A DNA stretch of 64,000 nucleotides from JAMHWF01 sp964371405 (GCA_964371405.1 CAYJLV010000013.1:23772-87771), one strand, 5' to 3'; numbered from the stretch's first letter, positions 1 through 10,458 are shown. Numbers and translations are program-made. The notes: generated from the letters alone by a model not told the origin.

Positions 1-1
1 C

Positions 2-1462
2 GGTTTCTATCCCGAGAACGGCCGCGCCCGGCTGCGCGACATGATCGCCAACCGGCCCGACTGGTGCATCAGCCGCCAGCGCAGCTGGGGCGTGCCGCTG
101 CCCTTCTTCCTGCACAAGGAGACGGGCGAGCTGCATCCGCGCACGATGGAAATCCTCGACCGCGCCGCCGACATCGTCGAGCGCGGCGGCATCGAGGCCT
201 GGAGCCGCGCGAGCACCGAAGAGATCCTCGGCGCCGACGACGCACTGCTCTACACCAAGAGCAGCGACATCCTCGAAGTGTGGTTCGACTCGGGCTCGAC
301 CTTCGAGCACGTGCTGCGCCGCCATCACCCCGAAGGCCGCCACGCTGAAGGCCCGGAGGCCGACCTCTACCTCGAGGGCCACGACCAGCACCGCGGCTGG
401 TTCCATTCGTCGCTGCTGCTGGCCTGCGCGCTCTACGATCGCGCGCCCTACCGCGGCCTGCTGACGCACGGATTCACCGTCGACGCGCAGGGCCGCAAGA
501 TGAGCAAGTCGCTCGGCAACGGCATCGAGCCGCAGAAGGTGGCCTCGACGCTCGGCGCCGAGATCATCCGCCTGTGGGTCGCGGCGAGCGACTATTCGGG
601 CGACATCGCCGGCGACGACAAGATCCTCGCGCGCGTCGTCGACGCCTACCGGCGCATCCGCAACACGCTGCGCTTTTTGCTCGCCAACACGAGCGACTTC
701 GATGCCGCCAGCGAAGCGGTGCCGATCGAGCACATGCTCGAGATCGACCGCTGGGCGCTCGCCCGCGCGGCGCAGTTCCAGGCCGAGGTGCTGGCGCACT
801 ACGAGGCCTACGAGTTCCACCCGGTGGTCGCCAAGCTGCAGTTGTTCTGCAGCGAGGATCTCGGCGCCTTCTGGCTCGACGTGCTCAAGGACCGCCTCTA
901 CACGACGGCGCCTGATTCGCACGCCCGCCGCAGCGCGCAGACGGCGCTGTGGCACGTGACGCACGCGATGCTGCGCTGGATGGCGCCGTTCCTCAGCTTC
1001 ACCGCCGAAGAGGCGTGGAAAGTGTTCGCCGGCGCCGACAGCGACTCCATCTTCGTCGAGACCTTCGTCGACACGGGCGCGTGGCGCGACGACGTGCTGC
1101 TCGCCAAGTGGGCGCGCATCCGCGAAGCGCGCGACGTCGTCAACAAGGAGATCGAAGCCGTGCGCGCCGCCGGCGGCGTCGGCTCGTCGCTGCAGGCGAC
1201 GCTGCGCATCACGGCGCCGGCCGACCTGCATGCCGTGCTGGCGAGCCTGGGCGACGACCTGAAGTTCGTGACGATCACGTCGACCGCGACGCTCGTCGAG
1301 GGCGAAGCGCTGGCCGTCGAAGCGTCGCCGTCGACGGCGACGAAGTGCGAGCGCTGCTGGCACTGGCGCGACGACGTCGGCCACGATGCGGCGCACCCGA
1401 CGATCTGCGGCCGCTGCACGTCCAACCTGTACGGCGCCGGCGAAGTGCGCCGCGTGGCCTGA
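2..1462 (+). CDS. ileS: Isoleucyl-tRNA synthetase, C-terminal part (5' end outside window)
   Basis: Class Ia aminoacyl-tRNA synthetase that charges tRNA-Ile in the cytoplasm. The reading frame is open from base 2, so the N-terminal half, including the HIGH motif, lies upstream of the window. Visible family marks are WCISRQRxWG near the left edge, the ATP-binding KMSKS loop at nt 497-511 (GRKMSKSLGN), an anticodon-binding domain, and a C-terminal zinc finger with CxxC pairs (CERC from nt 1346 and CGRC near nt 1406-1420) typical of bacterial IleS. The stop is 2 nt before lspA, the classic ileS-lspA pair, so the two are probably co-transcribed. Identification is firm. Confidence 0.97.
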   Translation, partial: GFYPENGRARLRDMIANRPDWCISRQRSWGVPLPFFLHKETGELHPRTMEILDRAADIVERGGIEAWSRASTEEILGADDALLYTKSSDILEVWFDSGSTFEHVLRRHHPEGRHAEGPEADLYLEGHDQHRGWFHSSLLLACALYDRAPYRGLLTHGFTVDAQGRKMSKSLGNGIEPQKVASTLGAEIIRLWVAASDYSGDIAGDDKILARVVDAYRRIRNTLRFLLANTSDFDAASEAVPIEHMLEIDRWALARAAQFQAEVLAHYEAYEFHPVVAKLQLFCSEDLGAFWLDVLKDRLYTTAPDSHARRSAQTALWHVTHAMLRWMAPFLSFTAEEAWKVFAGADSDSIFVETFVDTGAWRDDVLLAKWARIREARDVVNKEIEAVRAAGGVGSSLQATLRITAPADLHAVLASLGDDLKFVTITSTATLVEGEALAVEASPSTATKCERCWHWRDDVGHDAAHPTICGRCTSNLYGAGEVRRVA

Positions 1463-1464
1463 CG

Positions 1465-1956
1465 ATGGCCGCCGCATCGACACTGCGGCGCCTGCTGCCG
1501 TGGCTGGCGATCGCGCTGGCCGTCATCGTGCTGGACCAGCTCACCAAGACCTGGGTGCTGCAGCAGTTCCAGCTCGGCGACAGCCGCACCGTCACGTCCT
1601 TCTTCAACCTCGTGCGCGTGCACAACACGGGCGCGGCGTTCTCGTTCCTCGCCGGCGCGTCGGGCTGGCAGCGCTGGTTCTTCGTCGGGCTCGGCTCGGC
1701 GGCGGCCGTCTTCATCGTCGTGCTGCTGGCGCGCCACGGAGAGCAGCGCCTGTTCGGCTGGGCGCTCGCGCTGATCCTCGGCGGCGCGGTCGGCAACGTC
1801 GTCGACCGGCTGCTGCACGGCCACGTCGTCGACTTCATCCAGGTGCACTGGGGCGGCTGGTACTTCCCGTCGTTCAACGTGGCCGACAGCGCGATCACGC
1901 TCGGCGCGGCCTGCCTGATCCTCGACGAGCTGCTGCGCGTGCGGCGCGGGCGCTGA
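1465..1956 (+). CDS. lspA: Lipoprotein signal peptidase (signal peptidase II)
   Basis: Inner-membrane aspartyl protease that removes signal peptides from prolipoproteins after lipidation. The product is 163 aa, the usual size, with four hydrophobic segments. The two catalytic aspartates sit in the conserved GNVVDR (about residue 115) and FNVADS (about residue 140) motifs, and DQLTK near the N terminus is also typical. The ATG chosen lies 2 nt after the ileS stop. Its substrates could include the lipoproteins predicted here at 4566-4919, 37696-38364 and 43189-44385. Confidence 0.96.
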   Translation: MAAASTLRRLLPWLAIALAVIVLDQLTKTWVLQQFQLGDSRTVTSFFNLVRVHNTGAAFSFLAGASGWQRWFFVGLGSAAAVFIVVLLARHGEQRLFGWALALILGGAVGNVVDRLLHGHVVDFIQVHWGGWYFPSFNVADSAITLGAACLILDELLRVRRGR

Positions 1957-1973
1957 CGGCCCGGGGCGCGCGG

Positions 1974-1979
1974 CATACT
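1974..1979 (+). promoter_or_regulatory. -10-like hexamer for a probable leaderless transcript
   Basis: CATACT ends 7 nt before the ATG at 1987, and no Shine-Dalgarno sequence lies between. Transcription would start at or next to the A of the ATG. No convincing -35 is visible. Confidence 0.45.
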
Positions 1980-1986
1980 CGCGCCC

Positions 1987-3684
<1,698 letters not shown>

Positions 3685-3721
3685 GGGCCGGGCCCGATTG
3701 CGGGGCGCGGGGGGCGTGCGC

Positions 3722-3727
3722 TACACC
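3722..3727 (+). promoter_or_regulatory. -10-like hexamer for a probable leaderless transcript
   Basis: TACACC ends 7 nt before the ATG at 3735, with no Shine-Dalgarno between, as at six other genes of this window. Confidence 0.4.
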
Positions 3728-3734
3728 TGCGCCG

Positions 3735-4547
3735 ATGACGACCGACGATGCGCCCGCACCTCCCCCCGACAGCCCCGAGGCCGGCTCGACCGCGCCTGCG
3801 CAGCACAGTGTGTTCGACATTGCGCTGCACAAGCTGCGGTTCACCGATCCGCTGCGCTGGCTGGCGCTCGGCTGGCGCGACTTCAGGCGCGCGCCCGCGA
3901 TCGGCCTGTTCTACGGCGCCTGCTTCGCGGGGATGGGCTGGCTGCTGCTGCTGGCCTACCAGCGCCAGTCGGCGTGGACGCTGGCGCTCTCTGCAGGCTT
4001 CCTGCTGGCCGGGCCGTTCCTGTGTCTCGGCCTCTACGACGTAAGCCGCAAGCTCGAACGCGGCGAGCGGCCCGACTTCGGCGAGTCGCTGTTCGCGTGG
4101 GACACGCGCACCGGCGCGATGGCGATCTTCGGCGCCGTGCTGCTGATCGTCGAAATGGTCTGGGCGCGCGCGTCGATCGTCGTCTTTGCGGTCAGCTTCG
4201 ACGGCATGCCGGACCTGAAAGGTTCGCTGGCGACGCTGCTGGCGCCGGCCAACGTCGGATTCCTCGTCGCCTATGTCGCCGTCGGCGGCGTGTTCGCCGC
4301 GCTGATCTTCGCGATCAGCGTCGTCGCGATGCCCATGATCCTCGACCGCCAGACCGACGCGATCAGCGCCGCCCTCACCAGCCTGCGCCTGTGCCTGACG
4401 CAGACCGGCGTGATGCTGTGGTGGGGCGCGCTGATCACGGCGCTCGTCGTCGCGGCGCTGCTGCCGTGGTTCCTCGGCCTGCTCATCGTCGGGCCGGTGC
4501 TCGGCCACGCGTCGTGGCACGCCTACCGCGCGGCGGTCGGCGACTGA
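3735..4547 (+). CDS. DUF2189-family integral membrane protein
   Basis: The 270-aa product has a polar, proline-rich N terminus (about 25 residues) followed by roughly six hydrophobic segments. It matches the DUF2189 membrane family (motifs such as DPLRWLALGWRDFRRAP and a central GLYDVSRKLERG). The family is common in Proteobacteria and has no established biochemical role. It stands alone between the AarF-like gene (50 nt upstream) and a convergent lipoprotein gene. The start was chosen because the DPLRW core follows it directly and a -10-like TACACC sits 7 nt upstream. Confidence 0.8.
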   Translation: MTTDDAPAPPPDSPEAGSTAPAQHSVFDIALHKLRFTDPLRWLALGWRDFRRAPAIGLFYGACFAGMGWLLLLAYQRQSAWTLALSAGFLLAGPFLCLGLYDVSRKLERGERPDFGESLFAWDTRTGAMAIFGAVLLIVEMVWARASIVVFAVSFDGMPDLKGSLATLLAPANVGFLVAYVAVGGVFAALIFAISVVAMPMILDRQTDAISAALTSLRLCLTQTGVMLWWGALITALVVAALLPWFLGLLIVGPVLGHASWHAYRAAVGD

Positions 4548-4565
4548 CCCGAGCCGGGCGCAGCG

Positions 4566-4919
4566 TCAACGCGCCGGCGAAGTGCCCGTCGTCGGGCTCG
4601 AATGGTTGTTGCCGTCGAGCGCGCGCGGCATCTGTTCCGACTCCTTCTGCTTGGTCATGTCGCCGGGGAGCGGCGCATTCTGCGGCGTGTCGGTCCCGGC
4701 CGTCGGCGGCGCCGAAGGCGGCACGTTAACGGCGCTGTCGGCCGACGGCACCGAGGGGTCGCGCGCGCCGCCGGTCGCCGAAGCGCCGGCAGCAGGCTGC
4801 GTCGCGGCCGGCGCCGGATCCATCGCGACGCCCGTCATCGGCTCGGGCGGGGAACGGTCGCAGGCGCTGAACACGGCAGCGGCGGTCAGCGTCAGCACGG
4901 TGGTGGCGAATGTCTTCAT
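4566..4919 (-). CDS. Small proline/alanine-rich putative lipoprotein
   Basis: The 117-aa product has a lipoprotein-type signal peptide ending in VFSAC (Cys about residue 21). After that comes a low-complexity, disordered tail rich in Pro, Ala, Ser and Thr, with no recognisable domain. The ATG at 4919 is favoured over in-frame upstream starts because GGAGCACCTG precedes it and the signal peptide starts there. It is convergent with the DUF2189 gene (18 nt apart). Function unknown; a surface or periplasmic anchor-type peptide is possible. Confidence 0.6.
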   Translation of the reverse strand: MKTFATTVLTLTAAAVFSACDRSPPEPMTGVAMDPAPAATQPAAGASATGGARDPSVPSADSAVNVPPSAPPTAGTDTPQNAPLPGDMTKQKESEQMPRALDGNNHSSPTTGTSPAR

Positions 4920-5066
4920 CAGGTGCTCCAAAGGCGGCCGACACGCGTCGACCCGATGCACCGATGCTAGGCATGGCCCCTCGGCGGCGCTGTCGGCGCC
5001 GGCCGATTCACCGCGCCCGTGCGTCGCCGCGGCGCGTCGGCGCATGCCGACACGCCGTGTCGGAAG

Positions 5067-6065
5067 TCAAGGGATCAGCAGCAGGCTGCCCGTGGTGCGA
5101 CGCGCCTCGAGATCGCGGTGCGCCTGTGCCGCGTCGGCCAGCGCATGGCGCGCGCCGGTCTCGATCTTCACGTGACCCGCCGTGACCATCGCGAACAGGT
5201 CGTCGGCCATCGCCTGCGTCGATTCGCGCGTCGCCATGTGGGTGAAGATCGTCGGCCGCGTCACGTAGAGCGAACCCTTCGCCGCGAGGGTCGAGACGTT
5301 GATCGGCGGCACCGGCCCCGACGAGGCGCCGAACGCGACGGCCAGGCCCAACGGCCGCAGGCAGTCGAGCGACTTGTCGAAGGTGTCCTTGCCGACGCTG
5401 TCGTAGACCACCTTCACGCCGCGGCCGCCGGTGATCTCCTTGACGCGCGCGACGAAGTCGTCCTTCGCATAGTTCACCATGAACTCGGCGCCGTGCGCGA
5501 GCGCGAGGCGGCACTTCTCGTCGCTGCCGGCGGTGCCGATCAGGCGCAGGCCGATCGCCTTGGCCCACTGGCAGGCGATCAGGCCGACGCCGCCGGCCGC
5601 GGCGTGGAACACCACGAAGTCGCCGCCCTGCAGGCCGCCTTGCGGCAGGGTGCGACGCAGCAGGTACTGCACCGTCATCCCCTTGAGCATCATCGCGGCG
5701 GCGGTCTCGAAATCGATCGCGTCGGGCAGCTTGACGACACACTTGCCGGGCATCACCCGTGCCTCGCTGTAGGCACCGGGTGGCTGGCTCGCGTAGGCGA
5801 CGCGGTCGCCCGGCTGCAGCGGCAGCGGCGGCTCGCCAGGCAGCGCCGGGCCGACCGCCTCGACGACGCCGGCGCCCTCCATGCCGAGCGTCAGCGGCAT
5901 CGCGAACGGATAGTGGCCGTCGCGCTGATAGACGTCGATGAAGTTGACGCCGCAGGCATGGTGGCGAACGCGGATCTCGCCGGGGCCGGGGTCGCCGACG
6001 GCGACGTCGACGAGCCGCATCTCGTCGGGGCCGCCGTGCTGCTGGATCTGGATCGCCTTGGCCAT
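5067..6065 (-). CDS. qor: NADPH:quinone reductase, zinc-independent MDR family
   Basis: Medium-chain dehydrogenase/reductase that reduces quinones with NADPH; cytosolic. The 332-aa product has the quinone-oxidoreductase pattern: CGVNFIDVYQRDGHYP near residue 45, GMEGAGVVEAVG (about 65) and the nucleotide-binding AAAGGVG (about 150). It lacks the zinc-binding cysteines of alcohol dehydrogenases. The ATG at 6065 has AGGAG about 9 nt upstream. It is followed on the same strand by nothing close and preceded by ahpF 71 nt away, so it may belong to the oxidative-stress group here. Confidence 0.9.
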   Translation of the reverse strand: MAKAIQIQQHGGPDEMRLVDVAVGDPGPGEIRVRHHACGVNFIDVYQRDGHYPFAMPLTLGMEGAGVVEAVGPALPGEPPLPLQPGDRVAYASQPPGAYSEARVMPGKCVVKLPDAIDFETAAAMMLKGMTVQYLLRRTLPQGGLQGGDFVVFHAAAGGVGLIACQWAKAIGLRLIGTAGSDEKCRLALAHGAEFMVNYAKDDFVARVKEITGGRGVKVVYDSVGKDTFDKSLDCLRPLGLAVAFGASSGPVPPINVSTLAAKGSLYVTRPTIFTHMATRESTQAMADDLFAMVTAGHVKIETGARHALADAAQAHRDLEARRTTGSLLLIP

Positions 6066-6127
6066 TTCGCTCGTCTCCTGCGGGTTCCTCGCCGCCACCC
6101 GTAGAGCGTAAGCGATGGCGTGCAACC

Positions 6128-6148
6128 GCGCCGGCGTCAGGCCGGCGC
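6128..6148 (-). terminator. Hairpin enclosing the ahpF stop codon
   Basis: Perfect 8-bp inverted repeat GCGCCGGC/GCCGGCGC with a 5-nt loop that contains the ahpF TGA. No T-run follows, so it may only stabilise the mRNA end. Confidence 0.35.
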
Positions 6149-7696
6149 CGAGACGCGGATCAGGTGGTCGAACGCGCCGAGCGCCGCTTTCGCGCCGTCG
6201 CCGGCGGCGATCACGATCTGCTTGTAGGGCGAAGTGGTCGCGTCGCCCGCGGCGAACACGCCTGGCAGCGAGGTCTGGCCACGCGCGTCGACGGCGATCT
6301 CGCCGCGCGCCGACAACTCGACGCCGCTGCCCGCGAGCCACGCCGTGCTGGGCACCAGGCCGATCTGCACGAACACGCCCGCGAGCGCAAGCTGCTGCTC
6401 GCCGCCCGTGGCGCGGTCCTTGACGACGAGGCCCGTGACCTGCTGGCCGTCGCCGACGATCTCTGTCGTCTGCGCGCCGGTCAGCACCTCGACGTTGGCC
6501 AGGCTGCGCAGCTTGCGCTGCAGCACGGCATCGGCGCGCAGCTGCGCGTCGTACTCGATGAGCGTCACGTGCTCGACGACGCCGGCCAGGTCGATCGCCG
6601 CCTCGACGCCCGAGTTGCCACCGCCGATCACGGCGACCTTCTTGCCCTTGAACAGCGGCCCGTCGCAGTGCGGGCAGTAGGTGACTCCCTTGGTGCGGTA
6701 CTGCTGCTCGCCGGGCACGTTGATGTCGCGCCAGCGCGCACCGGTGGCGAGGATCACGCTGCGGCCCTTGAGCGTCGCGCCGCCTTCGAGGCCGACCTCG
6801 ATCAGGCCACCCTCCGCCGCGCGCAGGCTGCGCGCACGCTGCAGGTTCATGATGTCGACGTCGTAGGCGCGCACGTGCTCCTCGAGCGCCTTCGCGAAGT
6901 GCGGGCCATCGGTTTCCTTGACGGAGATGTAGTTCTCGATCGCCATCGTGTCGAGCACCTGGCCGCCGAAGCGCTCGGCAACTACGCCGGTGCGGATGCC
7001 CTTGCGCGCCGCGTAGACCGCAGCCGCCGCGCCGGCCGGGCCGCCACCGACGATCAGCACGTCGAACGGTTCCTTGGGCGCGAGCCGGGCCGCGGCGCGG
7101 TCGGCCGCGCCGCTGTCGAGCCGGTCGAGGATCTCGTCGAGCTCCATGCGGCCCTGCGCGAACGGCTCACCGTTGAGGAACACGCTCGGCACGGCCAGCA
7201 CCTTGCGCGCCTCGACCTCGCCCTGGAACAGCGCGCCGTCGATCGCGACGTGATGCACACGCGGGTTCAACACCGCCATCAGGTTGAGCGCCTGCACGAC
7301 GTCGGGGCAGTTCTGGCACGACAGCGAGTAGTAGGTCTCGAAGCGGTAGTCGCCGGGCAGCGCCTGCACCTGCTCGATCGTCTCGGCAGACACCTTGGGC
7401 GGGTGACCGCCGGCCTGCAACAGCGCGAGCACGAGCGAGGTGAACTCGTGGCCGAGCGGGACGCCGGCGAAGCGCAGGTCGATCGCACCGCCCGCGCGGC
7501 GGATCGCGAACGACGGCGTGCGCTCGTCGCGCTGCTCGACCACCGTGATCAGCGGCGACAGCGCGACGATCTCGTCGAGGAGCGCACGCATCTCGCGCGA
7601 CGCGTCGCCGTCGTCGAGCGAGGCGGCGAGCTCGATCGGCTGCGTCACACGTTCGAGATAGGTCGCGAGCTGGGTCTTCAGGCGGTCGTCCAACAT
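6137..7696 (-). CDS. ahpF: Alkyl hydroperoxide reductase subunit F
   Basis: Flavoprotein disulfide reductase that passes electrons from NADH to AhpC. The product is 519 aa, almost the same as Escherichia coli AhpF (521). Visible features: an N-terminal double thioredoxin-fold domain with SCQNC (Cys127/Cys130), the FAD GGGPAG motif (217-222), and the second redox pair CPHC at Cys341/Cys344. The start ATG at 7696 gives the standard N terminus (MLDDRLKTQL). It lies downstream of ahpC with an 80-nt gap holding a perfect hairpin. Confidence 0.97.
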   Translation of the reverse strand: MLDDRLKTQLATYLERVTQPIELAASLDDGDASREMRALLDEIVALSPLITVVEQRDERTPSFAIRRAGGAIDLRFAGVPLGHEFTSLVLALLQAGGHPPKVSAETIEQVQALPGDYRFETYYSLSCQNCPDVVQALNLMAVLNPRVHHVAIDGALFQGEVEARKVLAVPSVFLNGEPFAQGRMELDEILDRLDSGAADRAAARLAPKEPFDVLIVGGGPAGAAAAVYAARKGIRTGVVAERFGGQVLDTMAIENYISVKETDGPHFAKALEEHVRAYDVDIMNLQRARSLRAAEGGLIEVGLEGGATLKGRSVILATGARWRDINVPGEQQYRTKGVTYCPHCDGPLFKGKKVAVIGGGNSGVEAAIDLAGVVEHVTLIEYDAQLRADAVLQRKLRSLANVEVLTGAQTTEIVGDGQQVTGLVVKDRATGGEQQLALAGVFVQIGLVPSTAWLAGSGVELSARGEIAVDARGQTSLPGVFAAGDATTSPYKQIVIAAGDGAKAALGAFDHLIRVSAPA

Positions 7697-7730
7697 GATG
7701 GATGCTGCTTTCGTGAGTGCTGCAAACGAA

Positions 7731-7759
7731 GACGCCCGGGCGGATCGCGCCCGGGCGTC
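7731..7759 (-). terminator. Perfect 11-bp hairpin between ahpC and ahpF
   Basis: GACGCCCGGGC and its exact complement flank a 7-nt loop in the 80-nt ahpC-ahpF gap. It is followed on the minus strand by TTCGTTTGC, a weak T-run. It could be a partial terminator or RNA-processing site that keeps AhpF below AhpC. Confidence 0.5.
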
Positions 7760-7776
7760 GGGCTCGGAGACGGTCG

Positions 7777-8340
7777 TCAGATCTTGCCGACGAGGTCGAG
7801 CGAAGGCTTCAGCGTCTTGGCGCCTTCCTGCCACTTGGCGGGGCAGACCTCGCCCGGGTGCGACGCGACGTACTGCGCCGCCTTGACCTTGCGCAGCAGT
7901 TCCTTGGCGTCACGGCCGATGCCGTTGTCGTGGATCTCGCACAGCTTGATCTGCCCTTCGGGGTTGACGACGAAGGTGCCGCGCAGCGCGAGACCCTCTT
8001 CTTCGATCATCACTTCGAAGTTGCGCGTCAGCGTGCCCGTCGGGTCGCCGACCAGCGGGTACTGGACCTTCTTGATGGCGTCCGACGTGTCGTGCCAGGC
8101 CTTGTGCGCGAAGTGCGTGTCGGTCGACACGCCGTAGATCTCGACACCCAGCTTCTTGAACTCGGCATGGTTGTCGGCCAGGTCTTCGAGCTCGGTCGGG
8201 CAGACGAAGGTGAAGTCGGCCGGATAGAACACGAACACCGACCACTTCCCGGCGATCGTCTCGTTGTCGACCGGCACGAACTTGCCGTTGTGAAACGCGG
8301 TGGCCTTGAACGGCTTGACTTGGGTGTTGATCAGGGACAT
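7777..8340 (-). CDS. ahpC: Alkyl hydroperoxide reductase subunit C (typical 2-Cys peroxiredoxin)
   Basis: Peroxidase that reduces H2O2 and organic peroxides, recycled by AhpF. The product is 187 aa, the family length. The peroxidatic Cys47 is in FTFVCPTE and the resolving Cys165 is in GEVCPAKW. The start is the ATG of MSLINTQV, which matches AhpC N termini; only a weak purine stretch (AAAGG) precedes it. First gene of an ahpC-ahpF unit; the upstream gap is AT-rich compared with the rest of the window. Confidence 0.97.
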   Translation of the reverse strand: MSLINTQVKPFKATAFHNGKFVPVDNETIAGKWSVFVFYPADFTFVCPTELEDLADNHAEFKKLGVEIYGVSTDTHFAHKAWHDTSDAIKKVQYPLVGDPTGTLTRNFEVMIEEEGLALRGTFVVNPEGQIKLCEIHDNGIGRDAKELLRKVKAAQYVASHPGEVCPAKWQEGAKTLKPSLDLVGKI

Positions 8341-8429
8341 GGAGCGAACTGCCTTTCGTGGTTGCAAGAAGTTGATGCGATGCAGCAATTCTTGGCGTTT
8401 CCACGCGAGGTGTCGAATTGGCAGTTCAA

Positions 8430-8490
8430 ATCCTCCGCATAACCAAAGGCTATACATTGACAAGTATCAATATTGTCTTACTATGAAAAC
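8430..8490 (-). promoter_or_regulatory. AT-rich ahpC promoter region, possible weak OxyR-type site
   Basis: This AT-rich island in the 159-nt gap upstream of ahpC has tetramers of the OxyR type: ATAA-N7-CTAT at 8439-8453, and ATAG-N7-ATAT read on the minus strand from 8484. The full four-tetramer spacing is not satisfied, so OxyR control is only a possibility. Confidence 0.3.
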
Positions 8491-8499
8491 TCGCTCCGA

Positions 8500-9090
8500 T
8501 CAAGTCTTGCGTCCGAAGAGGCTGGCGAAGAAGCGGCGAACCAGCGCCCACACGATCGTCAGCGCGTTCAACTCCTTCGGCGCCGTGACGGGCGCGGGCG
8601 CCGGCGCCGCAGCGGCCTCGGCCGCCGACGCCGCCTGCAGCGCGGCCGCCTTTTGCGAGAAGGTGTCGGCGAACTGCGCCAGGATCATGTCCGACACCGA
8701 GTTCATCATGCGCCCGCCGAACTGCGCGAACTTGCCGGCGACAACGACGTCGGCCTTGCCGACCAGCGTGCTCATGCCGCCGTCGGCGGCGACAAGGCGG
8801 GCCGTCAGATCCATCGATGCCGACGAGCCTGCCCTGTCGGCGCCCTTGCCGAGCATGCGCAGCGTGCGCGTCGCCGCGTCGACGCCCAGCACTTCGATCG
8901 TGCCGGCGAAGGCAGCCGTCGCCGGCCCGACCTTCACTTTCACGCTGCCCTTGTAGTGCGCGTCGTCGATCCGCTCCGTGATCTGCGCGCCCGGCATGCA
9001 GGTCGCGAGTTCGGTGACGTTCGACAGGACGAGCCACGCTGCCTCGGGCGGCGCGGCGACGGGGTATTGCTTGTCCAGCGTGACCTGCAT
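8500..9090 (-). CDS. CoxG-like SRPBCC protein (CO dehydrogenase subunit G family)
   Basis: The 196-aa product opens with an SRPBCC/START-like fold of the CoxG family (residues about 1-145; motifs PPEAAWLVLSN, LATCMPGA, GKADVVVAGKFAQFGGRM). A long Ala/Pro-rich linker follows, then a hydrophobic C-terminal helix (ALTIVWALVRRFFASLF) that probably tethers it to the membrane. CoxG proteins recruit molybdenum hydroxylases to the membrane, but no such enzyme is encoded nearby, so its partner is unknown. The ATG at 9090 has GGAG upstream and begins the conserved domain. Confidence 0.75.
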   Translation of the reverse strand: MQVTLDKQYPVAAPPEAAWLVLSNVTELATCMPGAQITERIDDAHYKGSVKVKVGPATAAFAGTIEVLGVDAATRTLRMLGKGADRAGSSASMDLTARLVAADGGMSTLVGKADVVVAGKFAQFGGRMMNSVSDMILAQFADTFSQKAAALQAASAAEAAAAPAPAPVTAPKELNALTIVWALVRRFFASLFGRKT

Positions 9091-9212
9091 GCGGGGCTCC
9101 GGTAGGGCGGCGCTCAGCCTCGCAGCGACCGCATCGAACTCGCTGCGCACTCGACAAGCCGTGGCGCGGCGTGGCCAAGTGTGTCACAGCGGGTGCGCGC
9201 GCCGCATGCCGC

Positions 9213-9218
9213 TAGCAT
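9213..9218 (+). promoter_or_regulatory. -10-like hexamer for a probable leaderless GTG-start transcript
   Basis: TAGCAT ends 6 nt before the GTG at 9225. No Shine-Dalgarno sequence is present. Confidence 0.35.
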
Positions 9219-9224
9219 GGCGGT

Positions 9225-9530
9225 GTGAAGCGCCTGACCGCCGCCCCCAATCTCGCCATCGCCACGCTGTGGTCCGACCTGCTCGCCCAGGCCGGTGTTG
9301 CCGTCAGCGTGCAGCGCGCCTGGGCCGGCAGCATCGCCGGCGAGATCCCGCCCGACCAAGCGCTGCCCGAGGTGTGGGTCACCGACGACGCCGACCTGGA
9401 CCGTGCGCGCACGCTGCTCGACGCGCTGCGCAACCCGCCCAGCGTGCACTGGCTGTGCGGCGCCTGCGGCGAGAGCGTCGACGGTCCGTTCGACACGTGC
9501 TGGAACTGCGGCGCCGCGCGCCCCGACTGA
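9225..9530 (+). CDS. Small DUF2007-type protein with C-terminal zinc ribbon
   Basis: The 101-aa product has an N-terminal half that resembles the DUF2007 'putative signal transducing' fold (LWSDLLAQAGVAVSVQR, EVWVTDDADLDRAR). A CxxC-CxxC zinc ribbon ends it (LCGACGES and CWNCGAA). GTG is the only start that keeps the domain whole; an ATG at 9218 is out of frame. The gene ends 7 nt before the DMT transporter gene, so they probably share a transcript. Function unknown. Confidence 0.7.
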   Translation: MKRLTAAPNLAIATLWSDLLAQAGVAVSVQRAWAGSIAGEIPPDQALPEVWVTDDADLDRARTLLDALRNPPSVHWLCGACGESVDGPFDTCWNCGAARPD

Positions 9531-9537
9531 AGCGCGC

Positions 9538-10458
9538 ATGCGTGTCACGCTGCGCCTGGCCCTGCTGCTCACCGCCCCGCCGCTGCTGTGGGCCGGCAAC
9601 GCCGTCATCGGCCGGATGCTCGTCGGCAGCGTGCCGCCGCTGACGCTGAACTTCGCGCGCTGGGCGATCGCCGCGGCGATCCTGCTGCCGCTGGGCTGGC
9701 GCGTGCTGCGCGATCCGGCCGCCATCGCCGCGCGCTGGCCCTACCTGCTCGCGCTCGGTGTGCTGGGCGTCGGCACCTACAACGCGATGCTGTACCTCGC
9801 ACTCGTCACCTCGACACCGATCAACGTGACGTTGATCGCGGCGAGCATGCCGGTGTGGATGCTCGCCGTCGGCGCCCTCGGCTTCGGCGTGCGCCCCGGC
9901 GCGCGGCAGGCGGCGGGCGCCGTGCTGTCGCTCGCCGGCGCGGCGCTCGTCATCGCACGCGGCGACTTCGGCGCGCTCGCTCGCGTGCAACTCGTCGCCG
10001 GCGATCTCTACATGATCGTCGCCGCCATCGCCTGGGCGATCTACAGCTGGTTGCTGGTCCGGCCGCCGGCGTCGATGCGGCCGCCCGAGCGGCCGGCGTG
10101 GAACTGGGCCGAGTTCCTGCTGATCCAGGCCCTCTTCGGCCTGCTCGGCGCCGGTGCGATGGCCACCGGCGAAGCGGCGTTCACCGACCCCGCGCCGATC
10201 GCCTGGCACGACGGCCGCGTGCTGGCCGCGCTCGCCTACGTCGCCATCGGCCCGGCAATCATCGCCTATCGCTGCTGGGGCCTGGGCGTCATGGAGGGCG
10301 GGCCCGCGCTCGGCGCCTTCTTCGGCAACCTGACGCCGCTGTTCACCGCGCTGCTGTCGGCGGCGCTGCTCGGCGAGGCGCCGCGCGTGTATCACGGCGC
10401 GGCGTTCGCGCTGATCGTCGGTGGGATCGTCGTGTCGTCGCGATCGCCGCGGCGCTAG
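9538..10458 (+). CDS. EamA/DMT-superfamily transporter
   Basis: Inner-membrane drug/metabolite-type exporter of about ten hydrophobic segments in two EamA repeats, 306 aa. The first repeat shows NAVIGRMLVGSVPPLTLNFAR and the second ends in FGNLTPLFTALLSAALLGE, both typical of the family. The ATG is 7 nt after the zinc-ribbon gene. The last 4 nt overlap the end of the convergent SDR gene. Substrate unknown. Confidence 0.85.
   Translation: MRVTLRLALLLTAPPLLWAGNAVIGRMLVGSVPPLTLNFARWAIAAAILLPLGWRVLRDPAAIAARWPYLLALGVLGVGTYNAMLYLALVTSTPINVTLIAASMPVWMLAVGALGFGVRPGARQAAGAVLSLAGAALVIARGDFGALARVQLVAGDLYMIVAAIAWAIYSWLLVRPPASMRPPERPAWNWAEFLLIQALFGLLGAGAMATGEAAFTDPAPIAWHDGRVLAALAYVAIGPAIIAYRCWGLGVMEGGPALGAFFGNLTPLFTALLSAALLGEAPRVYHGAAFALIVGGIVVSSRSPRR

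Noticed and set aside
8439..8484. Full OxyR binding site upstream of ahpC
   Set aside because: Individual tetramers match, but the four-tetramer 7-nt spacing fails in both orientations. Kept only as a weak regulatory region.
8457..8484. Plus-strand promoter TTGACA-N16-TACTAT
   Set aside because: Good match to consensus, but it points into the antisense of the CoxG-like gene and no plus-strand gene follows. Possibly an antisense transcript, otherwise chance in an AT-rich patch.
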